Shown here piece after piece: positions 21,640 through 31,526 of a DNA stretch of 64,000 nucleotides. The DNA comes from Prorocentrum cordatum (lineage: Eukaryota; Sar; Dinophyceae; Prorocentrales; Prorocentraceae): contig CAUYUJ010009857.1 of NCBI GenBank assembly GCA_963575745.1, forward strand, positions 163,501-227,500. The letters run 5' to 3'. Position 1 is the stretch's first letter. Every line of letters starts with the position of its first letter. The translations under genes were made by a program, and so were the position numbers. Under the pieces are notes generated by a model. It saw only the letters and a list, made by a program, of their open reading frames with translations, did no database searches and was not told the DNA's origin.

Positions 21640-22635
21640 GGGGCCTCTTGGGCCGTCCTTGGGGCCTCTTGGCGGTCCCGGGGGCCTCTTGCGTATCTCG
21701 GGGAGCCTCTTGTGGCCTCTTGGGGGTCTCTTGGGGGCCTCTTGGAGGCCTCTTGGGGGCCTCTTGGGGCCTCTTGGGGCCTCTCTTGGGGCGCTCTTGG
21801 GGCGCTCTTGGGAGCCTTCGAGGCGCTCTTGGGGCCATCTTGGAGGAGATCTATCAAAGAAGGGGGGGTCCCCAATTAGCGCTGCCCCTCTAGAGTGCCT
21901 CGAGTCGCCTCTTGGGCCCCCCCAAGAGGCCAAAATCCTTCCAAAACCTAGGTAAAATCAATGTTTTTTGTTTTCTCGCCTTTTCGCTCTTGGAGCCGTC
22001 TTGGGAGCCTCTTGGGCCTCTTGGGGGTCTCTTGGATGCCTTTTGGAGGCCTCTTGGGCGCCTCTTGGGGCCTCTTGGGGCGCTCTCGGGGCGCTCTTGG
22101 GGCGCTCTTGGGAGCCTTCGGGGCGTTCTTGGGGCCATCTTGCAGGAGATCGATCAGAGAAGAGGGGGTCCCCAATTAGCGTTGCCCCTCTAGAGTGCCT
22201 CGAGTCGCCTCTTGGGCCCCCCAAGAGGCCAAAATCCTTCCAAAACCTAGATAAAATCAATGTTTTCTGTTTTCTCGCCTTTTCGCTCTTGGAGCCGTCT
22301 TGGGCCATCTTGGACTCTCTTGGGGCCTCTTGGGGGTCTCTTGGCAGCCTCTTGGAGGCTTCTTGGGGGCCTCTTGGGGTCTCTTGGGGCCCTCTTGAGG
22401 CGCTCTTGGGGCGCTCTTGGGAGCCTTCGGGGCGCTCTTTGGGCCATCTTGGAGGAGATCTATCAAAGACGGGGGGGTTGCTTATTAGCCCCGCCCCTCC
22501 AGAGTGCCTCGAGTCGCCTCTTGGGCCCCCCCAAGATGCCAAAATCCTTCCAAAACCTAGGTAAAATCAATGTTTGGTGTTTTCTCGCCTGTTCGCTCTT
22601 GGAGCTGTCTTGGGCCATCTTGGACGCTCTGACAC
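21640..22635. repeat. Tandem repeat of about 300 bp, three partial copies
   Basis: AGAGTGCCTCGAGTCGCCTC recurs at 21,893, 22,193 and 22,502 (period 300-309). Each unit continues with CCCCCAAGAGGCCAAAATCC, AACCTAG.TAAAATCAATG, TTTCTCGCC.TTCGCTCTTGG, a CTCTTGGGG tract, and a GGAGATCTATCAAAGA-type string. No coding claim. Confidence 0.88.
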
Positions 22636-22659
22636 CTCGCGACCGGCCCCGTCCAGGTC

Positions 22660-22765
22660 AGCGGGGAGGGGTAAGGGGAGGGGTAAAACCCCTCCCCGAA
22701 GGGGAAGAAGGGGGTTGGCAGAGGAAACTCCCTAGACCCTCTACGCCCTAAAGGGCTGGTGGGAT
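22660..22765 (+). repeat. Dispersed hairpin module, copy 3 (left half only)
   Basis: GGGTAAAACCCCTCCCCGAA ... GCCCTAAAGGGCTGGTGGGA then an abrupt change to AT-rich sequence. The right arm of the hairpin is missing, so the edge of the AT-rich island truncates the module. Confidence 0.75.
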
Positions 22766-22979
22766 TATTGAGAGATACGTGGTTTCTGAACAGATTTGTA
22801 TCATTCCGGGTCGAGTCTGGAATGCTATTGTCGATTAGTTTCCGGATACCGGTCTTTTAATCGGCATCTGCATTCGGATCGATATTGGTATTCGTTGCGG
22901 TGTTCAGTGTTTCGTTCCGTATTTCGATGTTCCGATCCGTTTCCGCTGTAAGTCTTCGGCAATCAGAGTTGATCGCGAT

Positions 22980-23247
22980 TATATAAATAGTTATATAATT
23001 AAAATATATAGATATATATTATATAATATATTATGCTATACCCTGACCCTGTACACACAACATCATGCAGCACATACATTGAACATGATACATGTACCAA
23101 CACATAATATATATATATAGAGAGAGAGGAGCGCTAAGTGGGAAGTATGTCCAGAAAGGACGACTCTACAGGGAATGATAAGAGCGAAGGGCGTGTGTCG
23201 GCATATATCTATAATATATATCACTAGCGAGTACCAAAGCAGGCTAT

Positions 23248-23280
<33 letters not shown>

Positions 23281-23335
23281 ATATATATATATAGAGATAT
23301 ATATATTTATATATATGTGTGTGTGTGTGTGGAAG
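22980..23335. repeat. (TA)n-rich region ending in (GT)n
   Basis: TATA runs at 22,980-23,035, 23,105-23,122 and 23,205-23,315, then GTGTGTGTGTGTG to 23,331, with unique DNA between. Confidence 0.85.
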
Positions 23336-23356
23336 AGACTGGAATCACTAGTTAAG

Positions 23357-23438
23357 AAGTATTAACTCGCAAGTTAATACTTTTTGATTGGTGGTATCTT
23401 ATACCCCAAATAGAAAGTATTAATTTGCGAGTTAATAG
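23357..23438. repeat. Pair of GTATTAAC.. palindromes, 58 bp apart
   Basis: The palindrome centres lie at 23,369/70 and 23,427/28. Copy 1 has AAGTATTAACT / AGTTAATACTT arms with one internal mismatch. Copy 2 has TATTAATTTG / CGAGTTAATA. They belong to the same palindrome family as the cluster at 26,384. Confidence 0.85.
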
Positions 23439-23851
23439 GTGGTTTGTGTGCTGGTTTCCAGATTTTACGATCCGTATTTGAAAGCATCGAATTATTAGAC
23501 AGGTTTTTCGAAGCTGAAGTTGACAGTTGGTCTTTCGGAAGTATTTCCGTAATTAATCTGTCTTCCAGAGCTTGCATGCTCGTGTTCTACAGAGGCTCCG
23601 TAGTGACTGTGGGGCAGAAGCGCCAGCGAGGGATCAAAGGCTAAGTTTACCGATTTAGTCCTTGTACATCTGTACCTATGCCAGGGATTTTGAATCGAAT
23701 TACGAATCATAGAACAAAGTGTCAGCAGACCACGGGCGAAGGAAAAGTATGTCTATACTATGATTAGTTTTATTGTCTCTCGATATATTGTTGATATGCC
23801 TAACGATAATGTAATTCATTTGTAGTCAAAGGTCAAACTATTTTCAGCAGC

Positions 23852-24343
23852 TTGTGTTATTATTTTTATTTTCGGTCCACCTCCAGAGTACACGTCTATA
23901 TCATGTTTATGATTTTTTGTTTTTTTTTTTTTTTTTTCATGGTGACAGATAATAGAGTGGTTTTATTGCGTCTCTTTTTGCACAGCGCGCTCGTATCAAA
24001 TTGCAGGTCGTGCCCTTATTCAATCAATTACGTTTTCAATATGGATGATTCCCCGCTTCTGAAGATTCGTGATCTCTTGAAGTTCGATCGAGAGCACGGG
24101 TCAAGTTCTTGTCGTTTTGTGTTCCCGAGATGTTCCCGAAGAGAAGCCAACCAATAAAAGTTGCGCAGCAGGGAGATAAAAAAAAAACGACGTTTGTTTG
24201 AGTTGTATGATCAGTCCCTTGTTTTTACATTGCCAGATATCGCCATCTTCAATGAAATCAAGAAATTTTGGAAGGTGTGCAAGGAATGTAACGATTACAT
24301 GGAAACGTATTATTTTTCCCCAGAATATATATATTATAATTGA
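23852..24343 (+). other. Two collinear short ORFs, unidentified
   Basis: Reading frame from 23,852 with one TAA at 24,155-24,157 and continuing to 24,343. The predicted peptide starts hydrophobic (part from a poly-T run), then has DDSPLLKIRDLLKFDREHG and, after the stop, LFELYDQSLVFTLPDIAIFN and FWKVCKECNDYMETYYF. The later part looks protein-like in composition but I recognise no family. It could be a spliced or decayed gene, or chance in AT-rich DNA. Confidence 0.2.
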
Positions 24344-25879
24344 AGTCATTTGAGTTTGTATTTGCAACGTAAATCAACGTGACGAGCAGTTAAGTAATTC
24401 AAATAATTAGGCCAAGACAACAACGGGAACACAGCAGATCAGTTGGTATTCCAAGAAGGGGGTCGATCCAGATTTTTTTTTCGAGAGAGCGTCAAATCAC
24501 AACGAGCCAAGAGTAAGTAGAAGGTTCGAATTGCAAGAACATTATGTCTCGTTTGTTCGCAGTGTCGATAAAATGAAGTATTTAAGCATGCAACAAGTGT
24601 TTTATTGGATTTCATGTTCAAGACAAATTATCATGGTGGGGCTTTGGGTGTTGCAGGTTTGGTTGGTTTGTGACAAAAACAATTGAAGAGTCGCATATAT
24701 TTTTTCTATGCGTCTTGATGTTGGCAGATTGGTTTTTCGATTTCTTTGCCGATGTTTTCTTTCGATATCGCTAAAGATGTGGGCATGAAAAAACAAGATA
24801 CATTGAATTACGGAGGTTTTTATAGTATCGAGCAGAAATATGGAGCACGTTTATATGTACATCGATGTTTGCAACATGTACGCACCAATTTGAAAGTAAA
24901 AGAAAGGTGACGAGAGTAGAAATTTACGGTTACCACGTCGGAAGTTGTTACCATATTTTGACGCACAAGTTGTGGTTTTTTCGAGGGTGAAAAAAAGATG
25001 AACAAGTTAGAGTTCGAACGTTTTGGGTGTTATCTCGCAGATTTTTTACGGCATCGATAAGCTCGAGATACTCATCGTGAAGCTTTCTTACCACTGGGGG
25101 ACTTGTAGAGCTTCTTCACAACATACTTCGTAGAGCTTTTCGGCAAAGAGCTACGAGGAATTCGGGCGCAGGATGGAGCTAGTTAGCCGGTTTGAAAGAG
25201 AGAATGTAGTATAAGATATCAACACGAAGTATGGGTTCCGAACAATTAAGATATCGATTGGGATCAACCGGCATTACCAAATATTCAAAGAATTATATCT
25301 TGATTTTAATATTTTACAGCCAATATTGTTTGTCAATTTTTACATTTGTTCAAGTATTCGAAGTTTCAGTTTATGATTTTTTCCGACAGCAATTGAATTT
25401 GAGTTTATACATGTTTTTTTCTCTTTCGTAAGAGAGATTTCAGTTTCAGATAAGAGTTTATTTTTTTTTTCAGTGGATGCAGATTCACGACATGCATTGA
25501 ATTGTTTTCTAATTGTGTGTGTTTGAGTTTTCCCAGGTCAGTTGTGAGGGCTCGCGTACAGCCGCGTGTCTGTTTGGTGAGTGGGCGAGTTGGCGTGCGT
25601 TTGTCGTATAGTTCGCCTTGCTCGTTGTTGGGCATTTTTTTTTGCCGCGTGCGATGTTGTTTCTTAATGCAGCGACCAGCAACGTTGCATTTGTGGGTGT
25701 TGAAATTGTTGTGCAGGTATTTCTGTATAGTAGACCAAATTCAAAATTTGATAATTCAGAGGGTTAGATGCAGCATTGTAGCAAGGTGGGAAACGCGGAG
25801 GCATGGCAGAAGAGTAGAAGCGAGAGTAAGAGGAGGGATACGGTCGACAACAGACGGCAGCGACGAACTATTATTACTT

Positions 25880-26233
25880 TACACGTACTATTTCAAGTAT
25901 TACTATTAGTACTACTACTACTACTACAACTGTTGTTATTACTACTACTATTAGTACTACTACTATTATTACGACTACTATTATTCTTACTTCAACTCCT
26001 ACTCTTACTACTGGACTGGTCCCACTACTACCACCTTACTACCACTTCTGCGACCACCACTACTACAACTACAACTACTACTACTACTTCTACTATTTCT
26101 ACTACTACTACTGTTTCTTCTTCTTCTACTACTACTACTACTATTACTACTACTACTACTCTTACTACTACTACTACTACTTCTACTACTATTACTACTA
26201 CTACTACTAATAATACTAATACTATTCCTCAAC

Positions 26234-26265
<32 letters not shown>

Positions 26266-26310
26266 GCTACTACTACTACTACTACTACTAGTGCTACACT
26301 ATGGCCACTA
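25880..26310. repeat. (ACT)n microsatellite, degenerate
   Basis: ACTACTACT triplets with TTA, CTT and TCT interruptions, purest at 26,238-26,288. Confidence 0.95.
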
Positions 26311-26383
26311 CCACTACTACTTGCTCTCAGGAAGTTATTCTTGCATGACTAGTCTTCTTACCACTGGCCAGGGTAGGAAAATT

Positions 26384-26548
26384 ATTAACTTGCGAGTTAA
26401 TACTTTGTGTCTCGTTGGACAGCAAAAGAATTAATTTGCAAGTTAATACTTGTTCTTGTCGGTGGGGAATGAGAAGAATTAACTTGTAAGTTAATACCTT
26501 TTGTGTCGGTGAGAGCATGGGAAGGTATTAACTCGCGAGTTAATACTT
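26384..26548. repeat. Palindromic-core minisatellite, four copies
   Basis: The palindrome centres lie at 26,392/93, 26,438/39, 26,486/87 and 26,535/36 (spacing 46, 48, 49). The last copy is a perfect 22-bp palindrome (25-46) with inner TATTAACTCGCGAGTTAATA. The linkers resemble each other (TTGT.TCGGTGGGGAATGAGAAG). Not CRISPR: the linkers are not unique and the context is eukaryotic. Confidence 0.88.
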
Positions 26549-27556
26549 TTCTGGAGGGGGATGTGCATACCCGAGATGAAAAGTATTCGTGATTCGAGTG
26601 TTGTCGATATATATATATATCTGACAGCATAAGATCGAGCTTCATATGTAGCAAGTTTTCACTGGAAGCTTAAGAGTAATTCCGGCGCCTTGGAGAGCCA
26701 GTTGGCAAGAAAAATTTCGACGGACCTTTTGTTGACTTTTGGTTGGTTGAAAATTTGGTTGTTCGAAATTGAATAATTCGTTAGAGGCCTAGTAGTTTTT
26801 CCCGTGATATTCGATCTTTTTGCCGCTCGTTATTTTGATCTCAGCTCGATCGGCTACCTTCTACTCAGGAAAAGCGTCCAGGCGGGATCAGCCCTTTCGA
26901 GTCATCACACCTTATCGATTTAGAATGATCAGGCGCTCGTTTGTTGCATCCAGAGAGGTCTGAAGTCCGTCTGCAAGCAGAGCTAGGTCGGCAAACTTAT
27001 ATGTAGTATTCGAGTTTTGACATGCTCTCTCGGTTTTCTGTATTTAGTTTGAGTTATAGGACAGCTACGGTGGTGGTCACAGGAATCGATTTGAAGACAT
27101 CAGGCGCGTTTGTTTGTCGAATCCAGAGTCTGAATTCGGTCTGTTGCCCGATTATATATTGTCAGGAAGCTTTACGAGTCCCTCCAGGGCAAGAAAGATT
27201 AACGGTTCAGCGCCGGCGGCCAGTTTGAAAATCCAAATGTCTCTTGAGTTACATGATATGATAATTAAATGATAATTAGACATTTTTAGCAGTTTTTTAG
27301 AGGTACACGACGATGAGCAAATCATTTTTCAGATTTGTTCTCTGTTTGCAATGTTTTGGAAACATTAAAGACTGCATATTTTTTTGCGATAAGAACGATG
27401 TGTGGGAATAATTATAACAGGGTATATGATTGTGTATCATAAGCAGTAGATCATTTTTTCCAGCAGTGTCTCTCCTGAGAGCATTTGCTTGAGAAATTGG
27501 TGTGTGCGGAGGGGTTTTCGTGAATGTATTTGTGCCCCCACACGGGCCCTTCTCTC

Positions 27557-27569
27557 CTTTTTTTTTTTT

Positions 27570-27602
<33 letters not shown>
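27557..27602. repeat. Poly(T) then (TA)n
   Basis: About 16 T followed by C and TATATA to 27,602, the same T-then-AT layout as at 29,004 and 29,343. Confidence 0.9.
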
Positions 27603-27606
<4 letters not shown>

Positions 27607-27919
27607 GAGAAAAGTCCCAGACATGATTGTTTCTAAGGTTTAACACAAGCAGCTGATCATTCTGCCTTTTATACTCAGTTTGCATGCCGCGGCTGACATT
27701 TGAGTACAGCGAGCGGCGCTTGTAGTTTTTTAAAGATGTTGATTGACATTATATCGAGCGTCGATTGCGTGAGCAGGATTGGTTTTGGATAGATCGTTGA
27801 CGCCGGATTCGTGGGCTCTTTTTCGCTAAAGCCGATCCGTTTACACAGTGCTTAGCAGAAAGTGGCTTTTTCCCGCCCCAGTTTTAAATGAGTTTACTGA
27901 TTTGTCTATCCCGCTTATA

Positions 27920-28446
27920 CCACCGGATCGCTGCGGAGCCGTGATTCGGACGAGATTTGCTCGTGCTGTTCTTTTGCAGAAAGCCCAGATTCTGTTATAT
28001 ATTGAATACCGAATTTGCGCTTTTCACTTCGCCTTTTCTTTCTCTTTTGCTCCTCTTGACGCTGTTCAATCTAGCTTTCTTCGTTCTGTCGCGATAACGG
28101 AAAAAGAAGCGTTATATCATTTTTCGCTGCCGCCTTTGGCCTGCTGGCGAGACATTGCGATGCTCGGCGCACCGCGCCGTGCTTGGCCATGGCCCCGCTC
28201 GCTTCTCCTCCTTCTTCTCTCTTTCCGGCCCTCTTCCTCCTCGCTCTCCTCGGCGTCGCGCCGGGCGACCCGCTTCAGTTTCGTGCTCCAGATTTTGCCC
28301 GCCGCTCTGTTCTTGGCTCCGTAGGAGTATATAACCTCCTACCAGACAGCATTGCGGCTACCCAAAGTGTCCACGACTTTCAAGCGCTTCTCCAAGCTTT
28401 GTGTAGGGATTGGCTGATTCGTACCCCGCCTGGACAAATACTTTAA
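27920..28446 (+). pseudogene. LINE family A ORF2, C-terminal fragment
   Basis: The frame beginning near 27,848 reads LLQKAQILLYIEYRICAFHF, APLDAVQSSFLRSV, HFSLPPLACWRDIAMLG. These align with KAHILSFIECR, PLDGVQT and FNLAPLSACRDIANLG of the copy at 30,951. After a frameshift near 28,190-28,250 the +1 frame (28,183 on) gives RSVLGSVGVYNLLPDSI and FQALLQALCRDW, the end of the protein, with a stop at 28,446. This covers only the part C-terminal to the polymerase thumb, a typical 5'-truncated LINE insertion. It is non-functional. Confidence 0.8.
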
Positions 28447-28870
28447 GTTGCCGCGTTCCGTTTGCTAACCACCCTTTGCGCCGGTGCCGGGATTGGCAAC
28501 CGCCCGGCTAGCTCTCCCTCTTGTCTCTTTCCGTCTCCCTTGTTTTTTTTGTTCTTGTATTCTTTTTCTCTTTTCCTGTTTGCTGCTGTCGTTGCCGTCG
28601 TCCGCCGTCTCCCTCCTTTCCTCTGGTCCTCCTCCCCGTGCGGTGCTCGGTCCGCAGGCGTTTTTTTCCTCGCCCGGCGCTTGCCTGCCTGCCGTTTCCT
28701 CTTCCCGTCTTTCCTCCTCTCTCGTTCGTCTTCCTCTTGTCCTCTTTCTTTTTTCCTCGTTTGTTTTCTCTCTCCGTCTCTTTTTTTTTTTTGTTTCTTA
28801 TTTTTTTTTTTTGCGCGCTTGACGCTGGTGTGACCCGTGTGTGGTTTGGTTCATCCCCGCGAGGCTGCGT
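28447..28870 (+). other. LINE family A 3' tail (CT-rich)
   Basis: Pyrimidine-rich sequence with GCTGCTGTCG.TGCCGTCGTC and GTGCGGTGCTCGGTCCGCAG, GCGTTTTT..TCGCC, both also present after the copy ending at 34,596. Ends near a short A9 run (28,873). Confidence 0.7.
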
Positions 28871-29001
28871 AGAAAAAAAAAGCAGAATTAACGCGCGTGA
28901 TGAAAGGAATTTGCAAATCACGATGGTGGGCAATAATCGAATGAAGATTTTGTCAATATATGTTTCCAATTGATTCTCAGATTTTGGACGTTTATTCTCG
29001 C

Positions 29002-29003
<2 letters not shown>

Positions 29004-29043
<40 letters not shown>

Positions 29044-29057
29044 TATATATATATATA
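29004..29057. repeat. Poly(T)37 then (AT)n
   Basis: T from 29,004 to 29,040, then alternating AT to 29,057. Confidence 0.95.
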
Positions 29058-29153
29058 AACACAGTGGCAAGTTTCACAATGTTCGCGCTCGAAATTTAGC
29101 GGTTTCAAAGATCAGTGTTGTTGTTTATTGATTTATATCGTTTTTTGGTTCGT

Positions 29154-29157
<4 letters not shown>

Positions 29158-29245
<88 letters not shown>
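29158..29245. repeat. Poly(T) then (CT)n
   Basis: About 42 T, then CTTTTT and CT dinucleotides to 29,245. Confidence 0.95.
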
Positions 29246-29249
<4 letters not shown>

Positions 29250-29342
29250 CTCGTGTATTTTGTAGTTTCTGGTTAGTTCATATTTACCCGTTTTTTTTGT
29301 GGGTGTTCCTTGGTCGGCCCTTGCGACCGAACAGTTTTCATC

Positions 29343-29803
<461 letters not shown>

Positions 29804-30881
29804 ATGGCTTCCGGAGGTGCGTCGGCTTCCTGTATTCCTACCTCGAATGTTCTCGGTCGTTTTGCCGATCGACGCGCTGCTGTTCAATCCGCTTTGGTGA
29901 AGTCGCCTCCGAAGGCATCGCCTCCAAAGAAGTCTGCGCGGACCGACGGCGACGTGATGTGCGCAGATCATGGTTTTCCAGCTGTTCCAGCCTTTCCAGG
30001 CGCGGCTGTGCCTTTGGGCGCGCCGCCTGCGCCCCCGTCTCCCGCTCCCGCCATTGGCGGTGGTAGCGGTGGCGCCCCGCTGGGTGCCCCGAGTGCAGAT
30101 TTTGCACCGGTGAGCGGCGTCGAGCGGCGGCGCGCCCGTACTTCCCGCCCCAGACGCTTCGGACAGCGAGAAGCTTAATTTCATCATCAACAACATGTCC
30201 ATGAAGCACGAAACGGTCACGAAGAAGGACTTGACACAGACTGAGATCAACATGATGAAAGCCATGAAAGTTCACGTGTGCGAGGAGTTGGGTCCAATCA
30301 AGCGTGACCTGGTCGATCTGAACGAGCGCCTGCGCACCGTCGAACAGCGTTCTTCGAGCACTTCTTTGTCCAAGCGTCAGGTTGCAATGTTGAACGCCTT
30401 CGACCCCGCGAACAAGAGGGTCGCCCTCATCGGTTTCGCGACAGACATTTTGCAGGATCGCATCGCTTCCATTGAGAATTTTATGGGGTCATAGCAGAAC
30501 GCGCCGTCCTATTCAATTGGACATTTCTATACCGGCCCGCGTAATTCTCGTCATGTCTCCAAGGTGTCTTACTTGAAATTTGGGTCGTCGGATTCGGCTT
30601 CTGCATTTTTAGAGTTGCACAAGACCAAAACATTCGAGTGCAAGGGCGTTTCTATAAAGATCAAAGCAGCGAAGAGCCAGATCAATTTACAGCGGGATTG
30701 GTCTCTCCGAAAAGCTGCGGATTTGATTAAGTCTCACAGCAGCGTGTCCGATCCAAGTGCCGTGCGCACCGACATGAAAGCACGGGAGGTTATTGTCGGA
30801 GAAACAGTTGCTTTCATTCAGAATCCTGGCGATTTCGAAGGCGAGTTCCGCGACAGATTCGCCGACCTTCGTTTCCCGTAG
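29804..30881 (+). pseudogene. LINE copy A ORF1 protein (decayed)
   Basis: Starts at ATG 29,804 (MASGGASAS). The first about 110 codons are Ala/Pro/Gly-rich with a Lys-rich KSPPKASPPKKSARTD patch. A frameshift near 30,130 moves the frame to PDASDSEKLNFIINNM and a helical segment (TQTEINMMKAMKVHV, DLVDLNERLRTVEQRS) that looks like a coiled coil. DPANKRVALIGF at about 30,405 begins what resembles the RNA-binding region of dinoflagellate LINE ORF1 proteins. A TAG at 30,492-30,494 interrupts it, and the same frame resumes with GHFYTGPRNSRHVSKVSYLK, VSIKIKAAKSQINLQRDWSL and ends at TAG 30,879. The family call rests on remembered resemblance. The role would be binding of the element RNA. Confidence 0.65.
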
Positions 30882-31171
30882 GGATGCGGGGGGGCTGTTC
30901 ATTTCGCATGTTTAAGCTCTCCTGTCCTCGCCCGCAGCTCAGCTGCTAGTGTGCGGTCCCCGGGCAATGTTGCAGACTCTTCTCTCTTTCCGATGCACAG
31001 TTCGCGCCGTCTAAGACGGCGCGGTCCTCGTTCATTTGATGCTTTGCAGCGTCGTTTTTCTAGAATCAAACCTGGTTCTGCAAGCGAATCGTCGAGACCA
31101 TGTTTCGCGTTTCCGATTCCATTGCCTTTGGAGCCTAATACAGCCTTTCCGTTGGACTCGAGCGAAGCCGA

Positions 31172-31526
31172 GTTTCCACATTGCCTTACTCAGCCGATCT
31201 CCGGAGAATCCGGATTTTCGAGCCGCCTTACCCGGCCGACCTCCGAAGGAGAATTTTCGAGCTGCCTTGTCCCGCCAATCTCCAGAGCCGAAATTTCGAG
31301 CCGCCTTGCCCGGCCGTCCTCCGGAGCAGAATTTTCGAGCCGCCTTGCCCGGCCGTCTTCCGGAGCAGAATTTTCGAGCCGCCTTGCCCCGCCGGTTTCG
31401 GGAGCAGATTTCTCGAGCCGCCTTGCCGGGCCATCCTCCGGAGCAGAATTTTCGAGCCGCCTTGCCCGGCCGGTTTCGGGAGCAGATTTTTCCAGCCGCC
31501 TTGCCCGGCCGTTTGAACACTTTGCC
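31172..31526 (+). repeat. 39-bp (13-residue) tandem repeat inside ORF2 N-terminus
   Basis: Eight in-frame units of consensus FSSRLARPSSGAE from 31,215 to about 31,526, preceded by a weaker unit. The DNA unit is TTTTCGAGCCGCCTTGCCCG followed by GCCGTCCTCCGGAGCAGAA. The units differ from each other but keep length 39. The fragments at 36.0 and 36.6 kb do not show this repeat. Confidence 0.92.

Larger units (their letters stand above)
22766..29003. other. AT-rich island
   Basis: Composition changes sharply at about 22,766, from GC-rich repeat DNA to AT-rich mostly unique DNA. Apart from the features listed inside it (TA repeat, palindrome groups, ACT repeat, LINE fragment) I recognise nothing between 24,344-25,880 and 26,550-27,920. 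A diverged 45-bp direct repeat lies at 26,932 and 27,104 (GCGCTCGTTTGTTG / GCGCGTTTGTTTGTCG). Confidence 0.7.

Noticed and set aside
26384-26548. CRISPR array
   Set aside because: Palindromic repeats at regular spacing, but the linkers are similar to each other, only four copies exist, there are no cas genes, and the context is a eukaryotic genome.
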